A DNA stretch of 64,000 bases from Chaetoderma sp. LZ-2023a (Eukaryota > Mollusca > Caudofoveata > Chaetodermatida > Chaetodermatidae). The stretch spans positions 33,419,252 to 33,483,251 of the forward strand of contig CM067363.1 in the NCBI GenBank assembly GCA_034401795.1, written 5' to 3'. Below the pieces are notes generated by a model. That model worked only from the letters and a program-made list of their open reading frames with translations, was not told where the DNA came from and ran no database searches. This document shows positions 1 through 11,987 of the stretch, piece after piece. The position numbers and the translations under genes are program-made. Each line of letters opens with the position of its first letter. Within the stretch, counting starts at the first letter, position 1.

Positions 1-404
1 NNNNNNNNNNNNNNNNNNNNNNNNNNNNNNNNNNNNNNNNNNNNNNNNNNNNNNNNNNNNNNNNNNNNNNNNNNNNNNNNNNNNNNNNNNNNNNNNNNNN
101 NNNNNNNNNNNNNNNNNNNNNNNNNNNNNNNNNNNNNNNNNNNNNNNNNNNNNNNNNNNNNNNNNNNNNNNNNNNNNNNNNNNNNNNNNNNNNNNNNNNN
201 NNNNNNNNNNNNNNNNNNNNNNNNNNNNNNNNNNNNNNNNNNNNNNNNNNNNNNNNNNNNNNNNNNNNNNNNNNNNNNNNNNNNNNNNNNNNNNNNNNNN
301 NNNNNNNNNNNNNNNNNNNNNNNNNNNNNNNNNNNNNNNNNNNNNNNNNNNNNNNNNNNNNNNNNNNNNNNNNNNNNNNNNNNNNNNNNNNNNNNNNNNN
401 NNNN
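1..404. other. Assembly gap (N run)
   Basis: All bases are N. Real sequence starts at 405. Confidence 1.
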
Positions 405-574
405 CGCATGACACGTGTGTTTCTGTGGCTGGTCTTCTCTCGGTCCGCAAACGCAACGCGATCGAGGCATGGGCTGAACTTAGCTAGAACTGGGAGGGGC
501 ATGGCTAAAAATGGAACGAGTCATTAGCGCTCTGAGGGCAATTGGATATTCCGTTATAATCGTTTTAATCGCTT

Positions 575-835
575 AATAGATCGTCAAGTTGCACGAATTG
601 TATGTCTTTACTATTTAATAAACATTGTGCAAAATACTTTGAAAGTAAATTGACTGGGGCGTTGTTACCGCCATAAGCAGTAACATCGTCCAGTCAATAG
701 ACCGTCAAGTTGCACAAATTGTATGTCTTTACTATTTAATAAACATTATGTAGAATAATTTGAAACAAAATTGACTGGGCGGTGTTGCATCCATAAGCAG
801 TAACACCGCCCCGTCAATTTACTTTCAAAATATTC
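575..835. repeat. Foldback (MITE-like) element, two tandem half-copies
   Basis: Two related units follow each other. Each begins with a segment reading roughly GTCAAGTTGCACRAATTGTA (about 582 and 702) and then a hairpin. Hairpin one pairs about 645-665 with 680-701. Hairpin two pairs about 756-796 with 801-832, around the sequence CATAAGCAG. Related copies lie at 59.4, 59.8 and 61.1 kb. No coding capacity; a non-autonomous DNA element is the likely nature. Confidence 0.65.
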
Positions 836-2809
836 AACAGCTTACCCGGATACTTTTCCGGAAATCGCTAGGCACACGTATTAACGATCATAAAATTGGA
901 ATTATAGCTAACACAGTTTCGACAAGATTGAAGTACAACTCCGGCGTCACATTCATCCGTACAATTCAACTGTATAACCTGTAATGACTGGAGCAGGCGA
1001 ACGTAGCATTCGTCCAAGGCAATATTGACAACAGCTGGGTTAGGAGAACTACACATATCTCTATTCGCTAATAACAACACCCCCCCCCCCAACCCCCCAC
1101 CCACCCCACCACCCCACAACCTACAGCCCACGCCCCGCCACAACACACCCACCCACAGCGTCGCAACCCACCATCCCCACACCTCCCCACCAACCATATG
1201 AATAACAAACATATAGTCTGCTCAGACCCGGGGCTTGGGTGGGGGGCCATAACAACGTTATCGATTTTTCTTACAATCCTTAAATTTGGAATGTGTCATT
1301 AGCCAGGTGCGTCAGGCATTGGTGTAACTCTAGGGTCTCCCTCAAAATTTTAACTATGGGAAAATGCGAACGTCCCTTTTGAAAGGCTTTTTAACACGAA
1401 TCCCCACCACCCCGCAACCCACTCGCCCTAGACCCCAACACAACCTGCCCACCCCACCCGCCATTGTTATAAATTGCATTTAATTCCGGCAAGGTAATCA
1501 GCCATCTGCGTCATCAGTTAATTCATTATGTTTGTCCATAACAGTGCCTATATACAGTGTAGCTCAGGGGTAAGATAACATGTCTATAAACGTGAACAGA
1601 AACATTTTAGTAAGAACTGCTCTCTTCTGTATTTTGGGCGGAAGTTCGTTTCAAGACAATTGCTGCCTTAGGCCGCAATGTCTTTCAAACCAACTACCGT
1701 CAAAACATTCGACAGTACATTTTATTTCTGCTTTATAAACGTTTTAGGTTATTTCTGGGTTGGACTGTACTCTAAATTTATTCCCCTTGCCGTATACAAA
1801 GCGCGCGTTATTGATTTTTTTACAGAGTTTTAAGTTTGGTCATTAGCAACGTGTGTACTGCTCGAGGCTACACCGATTCAATTCAAGGTTATTTGGATAA
1901 CTTCTTCGAAGTACACAAAATATATAAAATAATGTATAAATGATCAACCTACTTAGTTACAGATACGCATAGTATTATAATTGAATTGAATTGTAACAGC
2001 TGTAGACTGTTCAGAGGTGGGGAACGGGGCGGGTCACGCACAACAATTGAGACAAAATCCGGTTGCTCATATGCTACCCGTATGACGTACAAACTGTACA
2101 TGGGAATTTATGAGAAATATTGATGATCTGTTACACCTTAATTTTATAATGCTAACAATATGAAATATGTAATTTATATCTACCCCAGTATATTAATTGT
2201 AAAATATTTTCCTCATATGCTTTATGTAAAGCCTGAGTGAATAAAACGCGAACTTGAACTTGACATAAGTAGTAAAGGGGCCCGCTGTGTGCTATTGTAG
2301 CTCGCAGCGTGGTATGTGCTGGTCCGCCGTCAAATATCCGCCAATCACACCGCAATGACCGGGATGGCTGGTTATCTTCGGATCCCAGAAGTGCTGATCC
2401 CATATGACATCTCTCCGCCGTGTACAAAATCCAACCTCTAGAGCCGGTGGAACACTGATGTTCGAGTGGGGCCGTGCGACCATTGCCACTGAGATTGATG
2501 TGTCATCCCAACTGTTTGTGTCACCGGTGTGTCTATCAATACTAATTTAGAGAATGCAACAACTAGATTAATATACTAGAAATATAAATAAGTACTATAC
2601 AAACAATGTGAATCGTTTGACAGTAAAATGAGCACAATAATACACAATATAGAGCTAGCTGGTGTCCTTTCTACGTGGTGTCGCCAGAGGAATCACACAG
2701 ATCCTTGAATCCGCAGAGGTATCCCTGCAAGAGAAGCATCTGTATAAGAGATCACTGAGTAACCTAATATAAGTTAATATACCTCTAACATACACAGAGA
2801 GAACAATGT
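836..2809. other. Intergenic, C-rich and AT-rich stretches, no gene seen
   Basis: Positions 1080-1200 are strongly C-rich on the plus strand (long CCCACC runs), with a second C-rich patch near 1400-1460. Open frames here are short and compositionally biased. Around 2236-2262 there is a short GAACTTGAACTTGA tail that resembles the 3' ends of the LINEs at 36.8 and 47.5 kb, so a LINE tail remnant is possible. Confidence 0.5.
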
Positions 2810-2955
2810 TGCTATGAGAGGAAAGTGCCTCGCGCGGGGCCCCGTCACCAAATATTTCATGATGGTGCGAGAGGAAGGTGCCTCACACGGGCCTCCATCA
2901 CAGGAATTCTCGCTGTTGTGAGAGGCAAGTGCCTCGTGCGGTGCTCCGTCACAGG
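2810..2955. repeat. Imperfect tandem repeat, three units of about 50-57 bp
   Basis: Each unit contains GAGAGG(A/C)AAGTGCCTCG-like sequence followed by a GC-rich box and CCGTCAC or CCATCAC (about 2815, 2870 and 2919). The units differ at many positions, so the array is old. Confidence 0.6.
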
Positions 2956-3393
2956 AAAATGCCTTCAACGCCAAAGTGAAGGAAAAGAGTTGGCATAAAG
3001 GGCTACTCTTTTGTTCATCAGAAAATGCTAAGTGCTGAAAAATCCTAGTGAAGCCATAATTAACATAATGCGTACTGGTTTACGTGAAGGTGGAATGAGC
3101 AAATTCCGAAGAATTCCCACATCACCATCTTATGTAGTTCCAAGATGTTGTATTGGTAGATGCCGCTTTATTTATGCGGACCTTCTGCTACAGTCTAACC
3201 TACCAATTATGTATTAGAAACGAAAACTAGATTTGGCCGCAAGTGGCAGGGATTCCTACCTATCGTTAGATACAGCTGTCCAATGGTCACAGATGCCTAG
3301 CTTCGCGTATGTCACTTTGAAAGAGCATCTACCTCAACCAACAGCATGCGTACATGGTACATTGCAACATATCCGAATTTGATGAAAATCTGG
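2956..3393. other. Intergenic, nothing recognised
   Basis: Only short open frames without recognisable motifs are present. Confidence 0.4.
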
Positions 3394-3666
3394 CTACCTA
3401 GCTCCGTAACCACATAAAACGTCACCTGGACAATGGCTACATTTCACATAAGCAAGTTGGATCACTGACATATCGTTTAAGGTGGGGATAGAGAGGCGAA
3501 TATCCATCACGAGCGTCCTTCCCGTGAGGGCGTGGCAGATTCCAAGATCCTTCCCAGACACTCCAATGAGTTCGATGGAGATGCCCGTCTCATCCGTCAC
3601 CACTTCCAATGGATGTAACTTTTGACCTGATGTTAGGATTAAGTTCCACTGTACCCAGATATGCAC
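3394..3666 (-). pseudogene. Possible retropepsin fragment of a Gypsy-type element
   Basis: A 90-codon minus-strand frame reads like the second half of an LTR-element aspartic protease. A GVSGKDL block is followed by beta-rich sequence and ends CPGDVLCGYG, which resembles the terminal ILGxD-type motif of retropepsins. The catalytic DTG/DSG triad is not present in the open part, so at most a fragment remains. It has no visible RT or integrase beside it, and it lies on the wrong side to belong to the remnant at 10.4-12.4 kb. The match is by pattern only; a chance frame is possible. Confidence 0.28.
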
Positions 3667-5280
3667 TGTGGGCCAGTAAATAAACTTATCAAACTCACAT
3701 TTATAACTATTTGTTTTCGCAGTGCATTCCTTTGTTGGCAGGGTTATCTAGCTAACAAGTATTCGAGGATACGGGGGAGATGATAGTAAATCAACACTTT
3801 AACCATCACCGCTCGGAAACCTCCTATAGTTTCCCAGGGTCAGATCAGATCAACGTGCTGATGGGGTGTCCAAACAATTATAAAGCCATATGGCTGGTGG
3901 ATCATGGAAAGAGACAATAACTTGATATGTACGAGGCCCTATAGGTATTTGGACAATTTCACACAACCTTGCCGGAATGTGGGGCTACATTATCGCAGCA
4001 ACCGGAAAATAACCGTACACAATGTGTCTCCTAATGAAGAGATTGTCCCTAACCACTTCAACTTATCATATTGAGCTAAATAGAAAGGTTTAGTCGGTAA
4101 CATGCCAGGCTCAAACAGTTAGAGCATGGTCAGCGACCTCAGTGTAAAATTGATGATGGTAGGAATAAGTGATGCAGATATAAATGTTGCTGTTTAGTAT
4201 TTCCTAGCGTACTGTGGTCTAAATTTTCTATAATTAAACAAATCATATCAATGGATGGCTATCTGCCATATACAACTAACCAATGCAATGAACAATGACA
4301 ATTTATATATGAATTAATGAGGTAGTACGCATCAGGTTGAAAGACCTACACAGTGCGGTTAGTTAAAGCACCTACAGTAAATAAGGATAATATGAACAGT
4401 AATAAAGAATTATAAGTTGCGGTCCTAAGACCGAGAAGGCACCTATTAGTCATCAGTGCCATATACAGAAATAATAATTAGATGTACAATAGTATAGTTA
4501 CTTGAGTACCTAATAGTCATTGGTACGGAACAGGCTACTATGTTACTGAAATTGAGGCGCTAACATATTCATAGCGTGAGTTGACACATTCTCTGGAGCT
4601 GGAGAGATTTCTGCAGGCGATTTCTGCAGCTGGTCTCCGCAGGTTGGCTCCGCAAGCTGACTCAGGACAGTGAAACAGAGCAGTGAAGTGACATCTATTA
4701 GATAATCTCTGTAACTAAATCATAATTTATACAGGAGTAAGAAAGTTCTCCGTCTGGTGACAGAAGTAGTGAAGTTAAAGGTTGCCCATTAACAGAGAGG
4801 GCAGTATATATTGTTAAGCAGTACTTGGCACATGGTGCAGGATGCGTTGCATAGCTCTTGTGGCACACCTAGCAAAGTCCACCAGACCAAAGTTAATTAA
4901 AACACACATGACATGCAGTGCGCAATTTAGTGTCCATTTTTCAGAATGGTTGGCAGATCCAGCAAGTCATCCACCAAAAATCACTGTAGCTCTATATCGC
5001 ATAGGCCTACATCCTGGGCTGCAAGGGCCCTTTCCCGAGGTGTTCCCTTTAGAAAAGTTTGAATGCAGGAACCATTACTTTAATTAATTATTTTACTCCC
5101 GGATGGCCGTCTGAGAGCATCCAAAATTGCATAACGCAGATAGTCTGAGAACTGCTTTTACATGTGGGTGAGCTGAAAGACACAAGGAACCACGGTGATG
5201 TGCTGTATCTTTCGTCGGTGTTCCGGGTCACTCATCTAGTCCACACCTCCAGTCAGTTCTTGGCAGGTCGGTCTCCACGC
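3667..5280. other. Intergenic, no gene recognised
   Basis: AT-rich sequence with short unrelated open frames. A plus-strand 81-codon frame (4842-5087) shows no recognised motif and is not called as a gene. Confidence 0.4.
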
Positions 5281-5313
5281 CGACGATGCTCCTGATCCTC
5301 GATTTTTCACCCA

Positions 5314-5378
5314 TTTTATACTCGCTGTGACGTCAGAGCTGGGCGCCCCAACCAATCAGTTGCTGAGTGCCAGCCAAT
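5314..5378 (-). promoter_or_regulatory. Promoter-like block: TATA box, CRE and two CCAAT boxes
   Basis: Read on the minus strand there is a TATAAAA (5314-5320). Just upstream of it (higher coordinates) are a perfect CRE palindrome TGACGTCA (5328-5335) and two CCAAT motifs (5352-5356 and 5374-5378). The spacing fits a polymerase II core promoter firing leftward. The transcript would start near 5280; an ATG at about 5243 opens only 25 codons, so the target may be a lost or duplicated gene. A similar TATA plus CRE-like pair lies at 8.3 kb. Confidence 0.42.
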
Positions 5379-5544
5379 CAGCGTGCTGGTATGCTAGTGA
5401 CGTATCGACCACGTGTACACATCACTCTGCATTTAGTTTAATATATACATGTGATTACGACGTTATAGCAATATTCTAAGTATAATTTAGTGGGGATCTT
5501 CGACGATAACTCAAGCCATTTCTGGGCCGATTTTAAAATGGTTT

Positions 5545-5885
5545 ACAGTTTTGAAAAGCTCGTTTAATTCTGGTTCTAATCCATACCAAGAACAACAAGA
5601 ACAGATAAGTTATAAACATTTACAAGTACCTACTCAGTACACTATAGGCATGCACTCGCTTCCAATTCTGAGACGTGTTATCAGGGAAGCTCTGACACAC
5701 GCGCATGCGCACGACACATTCTATCGGACTTAGCCAATTTTTTACGAGAAACCTCTCTCATAGGGCCCATGTTCGCGTACTATCCCACCTGGGGAGGGGG
5801 CATGCTAGTAGGGAATCAAAAGTGGCCATTCTGTACCCTTTGCTGGGATGGTCTGTACCCGTCCGGTCCGGTCTGCGCTACACAA
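5545..5885. repeat. Dispersed repeat, copy 1
   Basis: Starts near TTTGAAAAGCTCGTTTAATTC (5553) and includes a segment around TTACGAGAAACC and TAGGGCCCATG (5740-5770), ending near GTCTGCGCTACAC. The same blocks in the same order occur at 12456-12725, with about 85 bp fewer between them. No protein is evident. It could be an LTR or untranslated part of an older element. Confidence 0.6.
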
Positions 5886-6708
5886 CCCCTCCTAGTTTTA
5901 CACCCGTGCCAAATGATCACGCATTGCGGATCGAGCGCATGGGAGCATGCTAGGTGGGAATTATAGACTTCCTGAGTAGGCATGTAGCCGAGAGGAGAAT
6001 GACGCAAAAGACATGTTTTGTGTTTATATCATGGTGCATGCTTTATTAATTATTTAGACAATGAGCCCTAAACAATAGCTCGCATGGATGTTCTCACGGT
6101 GTGGATAATTATTTCTCTGCAGAGAACACCCATGCCCCAACGTACCACAATTACAATACAGTAGAATGTGTACAGGTTATATAATCATGTATCTATGCCA
6201 GACAGAGTATCACAGATTGGTTTAATTACATGGTACATCCCGGGTAAATAAAGGGATGCACATAGATATGTAGATATATCATGGTATGCAGCCTGATTAT
6301 ATGAGCAGATGCATACAGTGCGGATTCCTCACAAACAGCTCTCGCTGCCCCAAATCCATCCAATCATACTGACGCAGGGTTTAAAAATAATAAGAAAAAT
6401 AATAGATAATAATAAAGTTAAAAAAAACTAGTTCATCAGGCAGCCCCAGCATAGCTGAGACTGCATGATGGGATTATGACATATTCGCTATGGTGTGTTG
6501 TGTACTTACATCACACATGACGTGTTTACAACACAGGAATACACAGCAATTATTTTATGGTGAGACACAGCTATGCAAGAATATTGCGCAGCAGCGTAGG
6601 ATGACCGTAGTCAGCCTAGGGACTTGGTTTCGATTTTTTTTAAACATATAATATATAAGAAAAGTATTTCAAAAATAAACATAATAATTAGTTCTGTGTT
6701 TCGCACAA
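5886..6708. other. Intergenic, no gene recognised
   Basis: AT-rich sequence with no frame over 65 codons and no recognisable motif. Confidence 0.45.
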
Positions 6709-8074
6709 CTATTGATAAATCCTGCTGCAACCTCGGCAATAGTGTCCACAAACATCTGCGGTGAAGTTTCCCCAGCGGGTCTGGGTACCGCGACTTGTAC
6801 AGGACGGACGTGTTGGGTGATCCACCGCTGCCGCTATCTCACTACTATACAGGCTCATCTCTGGAAGACTATAGCTGGAAGACGGTGCTGATGTGTCTAT
6901 AGAAGTGCTGGTGGTGCCAGAAATGATGACTGGTGACATGCGAAGTGGCGGTGGTGAGGTGACTGCTGACATAGCTGTCATGGTTGATGTGGTCAGTGTG
7001 GTTCGTGCTGCTGGCGGGCTGAGTGCAGTGAGACAGATAAGCGGTTGCCGGAATGGTGATGTCTTTGCGAATGCTGCGGCTGATGCTGTGGTGGATGCGG
7101 TACTGGCAGATAGCTTTCGGATATTCATGGACTTCAGAAGTTTACTCGAGGTCATCCTTGGCACAGCGTTGATCTCTTGGGAGTGTGCTATATGTTTTCT
7201 TCCCAGCATAAGGACGTTCTGGCGTTGTTGTCTTCCATATGGCTGGATCCATTGGTGTGCTGCTCTTGCGTGTGTGTGCGGTGATGCTGATTCGTGATGC
7301 GGTGGTCGGGATTGCTTCCATAATGCTAATCTCTTCATCAATGATAAGGCTACATGGAGACGTAGATCTATCCAAAATGTCCTGTAACACGGGTTCTGGC
7401 GTGGACGTCATAGTAACTACTGAAATGGGCCAGCCGATTACAGATGTGAATGCTGATGCTGATGTTGTGCATGATACTGACAGTGGCATTGCTGTGGGTG
7501 TTGCCAGAATGTAAAATGCATGTGGTGCTGGTACCATCACTGCAGGTGCTGCCGGTGCTGCCGGTGCTGATGATGCTGTTGGCTCCATCATGATCATGGC
7601 GATGGTAGCGTAGTGGCTCAAGACATGCTGTGTTGCAGATGCGGTGGTTACTGTTGCTGGTCAAAAGTGCTGGAAATCTGATTGTCGCCATTTCATACGT
7701 TTAGTTTTGGCCATCTTCTTCATAAGTAGCACATTAATAGGAAGTCTAGTTTCGAAATGAGCGGCTAGCACTTCAATGTTTTCACCTTGTTCACCCGGCT
7801 GTAATGTAACTACAAGCACATGATGTTTATCCGTCAACATGTGGGTCACACCATAACGGGTAGCATTATAAAGGTATTTGCAGTCTGTACAAAAAGCTCT
7901 CTGCATAAGATGATCACGATTAACATACAGTGTCAAGTCTGAATCACGTGAGAAGGCACACCTACATGGCTGTCCATTGAGCTGAAAAATGGAACATGGA
8001 TATTTCTTTCGAGATGGTGCTGGCATCGACTCTTCTGAACTGTCAGACAAGGCACGGTCCTCGGCATGTGACAT
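6709..8074 (-). pseudogene. Candidate zinc-finger protein gene with Ser/Thr/Ala-rich tail, broken frames
   Basis: The first 137 codons (8074 down to 7661) start with an acidic, Ser-rich segment (SDSSEES). Two cysteine/histidine units follow: one of the form C-x9-C with Tyr where the first His would stand, and one that reads CTDC, then HMLTDKH. After a stop the coding character continues in other minus frames (about 7691-7368, 7621-7142 and 7341-6709), rich in Ser, Thr, Ala and Pro. Several frameshifts or introns must therefore separate it from the first part. A TATA box sits about 220 bp upstream of the ATG. The function is unknown; a transposon or viral regulatory protein or a host C2H2 gene are all possible. 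The paired-finger layout resembles the gene at 30.5-31.6 kb. Confidence 0.35.
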
Positions 8075-8261
8075 CTTATTTCCGTATATTAATGGCAGTG
8101 CGGACTGCCTAACCTAATCTAATTTTTCCTAGCTCTTCATAACTTTCCTGGCCAAGTAATATATAATAGAAGTGATAAATTAATAATAAGAAAAACAGCA
8201 GAATTGGTTTGCGACACGAAAGCAGCCTAAAGCTTGATCTTCCCTTGTGTCGAGTTTTGAC

Positions 8262-8318
8262 GGGAAGACAAAGTTTCAGTGTGCGATCTCCTCCTTTTAT
8301 ACTTTTTGGTGATGTCAC
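8262..8318 (-). promoter_or_regulatory. TATA box with CRE-like element upstream of the zinc-finger frame
   Basis: On the minus strand a TATAAAAGGAGG sequence (TATA at 8295-8301) has a CRE-like TGATGTCA (plus-strand 8310-8317) immediately upstream. An initiator-like CACACTG lies about 20-25 bp downstream. The orientation points at the ATG at 8074. Compare the block at 5.3 kb. Confidence 0.42.
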
Positions 8319-8399
8319 AGGAGGGCAGATGACCACACCCAAAGGTTCCAGGGTGATTCGGCCACATCCTATAAGGAAAGTTTTGATTTATTAAACCTA

Positions 8400-10300
8400 G
8401 ACTCATATGAAGTTTTCCTACGTGGAAAGGGAGTAATTATAATTATAGGGAGAAATGTATATCACTATCGTATCTACTCGATGGGAAAACAAGTCTCTGA
8501 TCAACTTAAAAACGTGGAACTACTTATTCCTGTGGACGCTCACCTTTTACTTCGGGTGATGCGGGTTTACAGATTGGATGCTTATAAACCTGCCTGTTTT
8601 AATTTCAGGCTGGAGTGCCCGATGGAGTGTGGGAGAGTGCAGTGACATCAGCAGCAATTGCCCTGACTCATCCCTCTCCCCTCCTCCATCATGCCATGGT
8701 AGTTGCATGTTTTGGGCGGCTCTTGTGTTTAAAGCCTTTGATCCAATTTACTGGAAATAGGAGTGATAGTCACATGGTTCTTTGTTGTGAAAGCATATGG
8801 TTGATCAGAAACTTAGGCAATATTTACGTAATGGTGGCGTGTTGATGCTGATGAATATTCGTTGTTGATGCGAAAGACGGAAATATATGTTTTTAAATCT
8901 GTTCCTTAGAACAGCGTCCCTATAAGCGCATGATCTTATACATGCGTCTGTGTCTTGTCTGTAAGAATGTATTCCAGCCCGTCTCGATCTCGTGCCGGAA
9001 TATGTAGGTAAGAGAATATTTGAAATTCTCCTTGATATTATACTGTCGAAGTTTTGATGTCACTTCATCGGCCTGTGTGCTAATGATCTGTATAAATGGT
9101 AGAACGATGGTGTTCTTAATCAAAATTAGGACAGTATAACTGCCTATAATTATTGTCTGGTATAAACAGATCCATTACTTGCGGAAATTAAGGATACTAA
9201 CTCTGCCAAGCGGGACTGTGTTTTCCAGGTGGATGGACTGCCAAGCATCCTCCTCTGTGGGTAGCACAAGTCCCATCCCTACATAGACCAAACTTAATTT
9301 ATTATAATACAGCTCATAAAATGCAAGCGAAAGTTTACAATAACAATGCCGTCATATGGAGATTGTGAATGCAGTTATCCTAAGTGTCTATGTTTCTGTT
9401 GTGTTGGTGATTTTCATTGATGCCCGTGGCTGGTTAACTGCAGATGATCTTGCGCTGATGTGAAGGGCAAAGTTTTTATTACTTCTGGGGAGTGGGGGAG
9501 GGGGAGGAAGTAAGTGAAGTGTGGTGTCAACTTTATCGGACATGATGTCTTTCACTCTGTAATGGCTGAGCCCATGGGTGGGACAAAGTTACTTTAGAGT
9601 GTGGATGACGAAGAAGGCTGAGGTCATAACTTGAATCAATCCATTATCGAATTCAACTTTCGGTAGTAAATTCCTACTCGTGACAGATGACAGACTGCAG
9701 GCATCTTGCTCTCTTAATAATATTGACTGTTATTACGTGTGAATGAAGTATTGTGTTTTTAGCTATTTCCATACGATGGTTCCGGGGGTGGGGGGGGGGG
9801 AATAGGGGTTCCCCTGTAGCGTGTACTGTAGATGGCTGTGGTGTGCTTCTTTCCATATGATCAGTTTTCTGCAAACTGGATAAGAAGGTGATTGCGGAAA
9901 ATGTTGACTGGTGTTGATGGCGGTAGTGTACTGTTGTAGGGAAGTCCGGGCCGCTGTGTAACACTGGTGTATTGCGGATTGGGCATTGATATACTTCCCG
10001 CATCATGAGAGAGGAGTGTTGCAGAAAATCGTGTCTCTAACTTTTTCGATTTAAAACGTTAGGTGCTTGCTATATCTAGTTGTTGCTGGTGTTGACTGTC
10101 TCTGTTATACCCTGTCTATAACCGGATATGTATGTAGTATTTGCACAATGGTGAATTGACGTATCCAGCCTTGCGGGCAAGTGTGTTCTGTGTGCTCTTG
10201 GATTTCTGTGTCTGGTGTGACGTTCTGACTGCTCATGGTGGGAATTGGCGGGTGGTCCTGGTGAGGGTTGCGCTTGGAGTGGGAGAGTGGTCATCTCCCA
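8400..10300. other. Intergenic, G-rich patches, no gene recognised
   Basis: Contains G-rich patches near 9490 and 9785. Two minus-strand frames of about 110 and 72 codons (9674-10006 and 10076-10294) are Pro/His/Thr-rich and lack motifs. They could be the decayed 3' region of the minus-strand Gypsy remnant next door, but I cannot show it. Confidence 0.35.
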
Positions 10301-10365
10301 TTATGTGGATGGTACTCTATCGTAATTTTTAAGTACCGGGAAAATTCGAGCCAAGAGTCTGCTGA

Positions 10366-11217
10366 TCAGGTTGCCTCTCTGCCCGTTGCCTGCGGGGGGT
10401 GGGGGGGGTGGGAGGGGGGCGGTTGGTTGCTGCGGTTCGGGATGCCACGTGAAGTGGACAGGGCGAATGATGTCCGTACTTGGTGCATAGATAAGAGACG
10501 CGCATTGGAGATGGTGTGGTGGTGGTGCATACAGATGGGGAGCACCTTGGGTGGGCGTGGTTGCGTGGTTTCGTGGAGTGGTCGGGTACACCGAGTTGTG
10601 TGGTTTTGCTGTTCTCTAAAACGAGCGAAGGCCTCATCCGGCCTCTGCACTTCCATGCTATTCACTACATGTTCCACCCCACAAGAAGCATGGCTCAGGG
10701 CAGCCTGAGCTTCCGCTTGTGGTAACTCTATAATGGGGGGTATAGCATGAAGTGGGTGGGAATGGAAAGAGGTCAGCGAAATAACTTTTCCATCCTTCTG
10801 CTTGGACAACACAAACGAGAAAGTCTCCAGATACGATTTCCCAGATCGATTAGACCCGCACTGAGGAGGGAGAGGGCGAGTATGTATCTCGGCATCGTCC
10901 TCAGCGTTAATTGCTTGTTCACCGAACTCCTGGCTTGGTAGGAGAAGGGTTGAACTAGCACTGTGGTGCTCTAGACTAACATCGGGAATACTCGTCTCCA
11001 TAGAGACATCCGTCTGGGTACCGGTGCCACATGGAATGCCCAGTCCGAGCTCTGGTACAGGGTTGTCACTGACACAAGGTTTAAGCTGATCGAAGTGGAT
11101 GACTGAGGACAGGCTATCCATAGCACAGATACAGTAAGTCACGTCTGATGTCTTACCTACTACCACATATGGGCCTTTCCACTGGTAACTCAGTTTATTC
11201 AGCACATTTGCAGATCA
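10366..11217 (-). pseudogene. Gypsy integrase C-terminal GPY/F module and proline-rich tail
   Basis: Directly after an in-frame TGA (11215-11217), and in the same frame as the integrase core, the sequence reads KLSYQWKGPYVVVGKTSDV, the GPY/F motif at the end of many Gypsy integrases. About 230 further codons are rich in Pro, Ser and His and show no domain. The reading frame ends near 10366 in a G-rich (plus-strand) patch. Confidence 0.7.
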
Positions 11218-11901
11218 TTGCGAATCGTGTACCCAAACCATTCTTCCCACTTCATATGGATCTCCATGCACTCTCTGGTCATGCCATGTTTTCTGACGTC
11301 GGTGTGCAGTGGATAAAGTTGCTCTCACCAGCTCATGGGTCTGTTCTATCTGCTGTCGCATGAGCCCTACATAGAGAGATGGTGAATTTTTCTCCCCCGG
11401 AATCCTGAGCATGGACAGATCCAGTGGTAAGGCTAATTCATGGCCTAACATTAACCATGCATGGATATAACCCATGCTGGAATGTACTGAAGTGTGGTAT
11501 GCCATGAGCACATATGGGAGTCATAGATCCCAATCTCGACAATCAAGGCGTGTTTCCTTTGTCAACATCCCCACCAGCGTATGGTTGAATCTTTTGACCA
11601 TACTGTCGCTGCGAGGATGATATGGTGTAGTTCTCGTTTTGACGATATGGAACAATTTGCAGAGCTCAGAGATCGGTCGGCTCTCAAAATTACTTCCCTG
11701 ATTAGAGTGCACCTCATAAGGCATTCCAAACTGGCAGAACACATTGCTTGCCAAGACCTCTGCAACTGTGGATGCCTTGTGGTCCGGCAAAGCGAATGCT
11801 TCCACCCACTTCGTCAAATAATCTTGAAATACGAGGATGTATTTGTTGCCTTCATCCATCGTATTCAAAGGTCCGAGCATATCAATACCCACTCGCTCCA
11901 A
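11215..11901 (-). pseudogene. Gypsy integrase core, catalytically dead
   Basis: The core starts at MERVGIDMLGPL, with the first catalytic Asp (GIDMLG). The second conserved position reads HSNQGSNF, where the family has Asp before Gln-Gly, so it is Asp to Asn. The third reads SMVKRFNHTL, where the family has Glu before Arg-Phe, so it is Glu to Lys. An in-frame TGA at 11521-11523 interrupts the chain; the same frame then continues through GYIHAWLMLGHELALP. Integrase function would be lost from the two substitutions alone. Confidence 0.82.
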
Positions 11902-11987
11902 TCCAGTGGAATCTCTGTTTTATTCTAGTTAATGTCCGCTCGACAGTTAGATGACCGGCGTTATCGTGTAATTGTTGTAATATCATT

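Noticed and set aside
868..1250. Gly/Trp/Val-rich minus-strand frames
   Set aside because: They are products of the C-rich tract, with no motif.
8845..8885. Possible hammerhead ribozyme core (CTGATGA ... GAAA)
   Set aside because: The bases between the two boxes cannot form a convincing stem II, and no matching stem I or III is visible. A similar string at 24.17 kb fails for the same reason.
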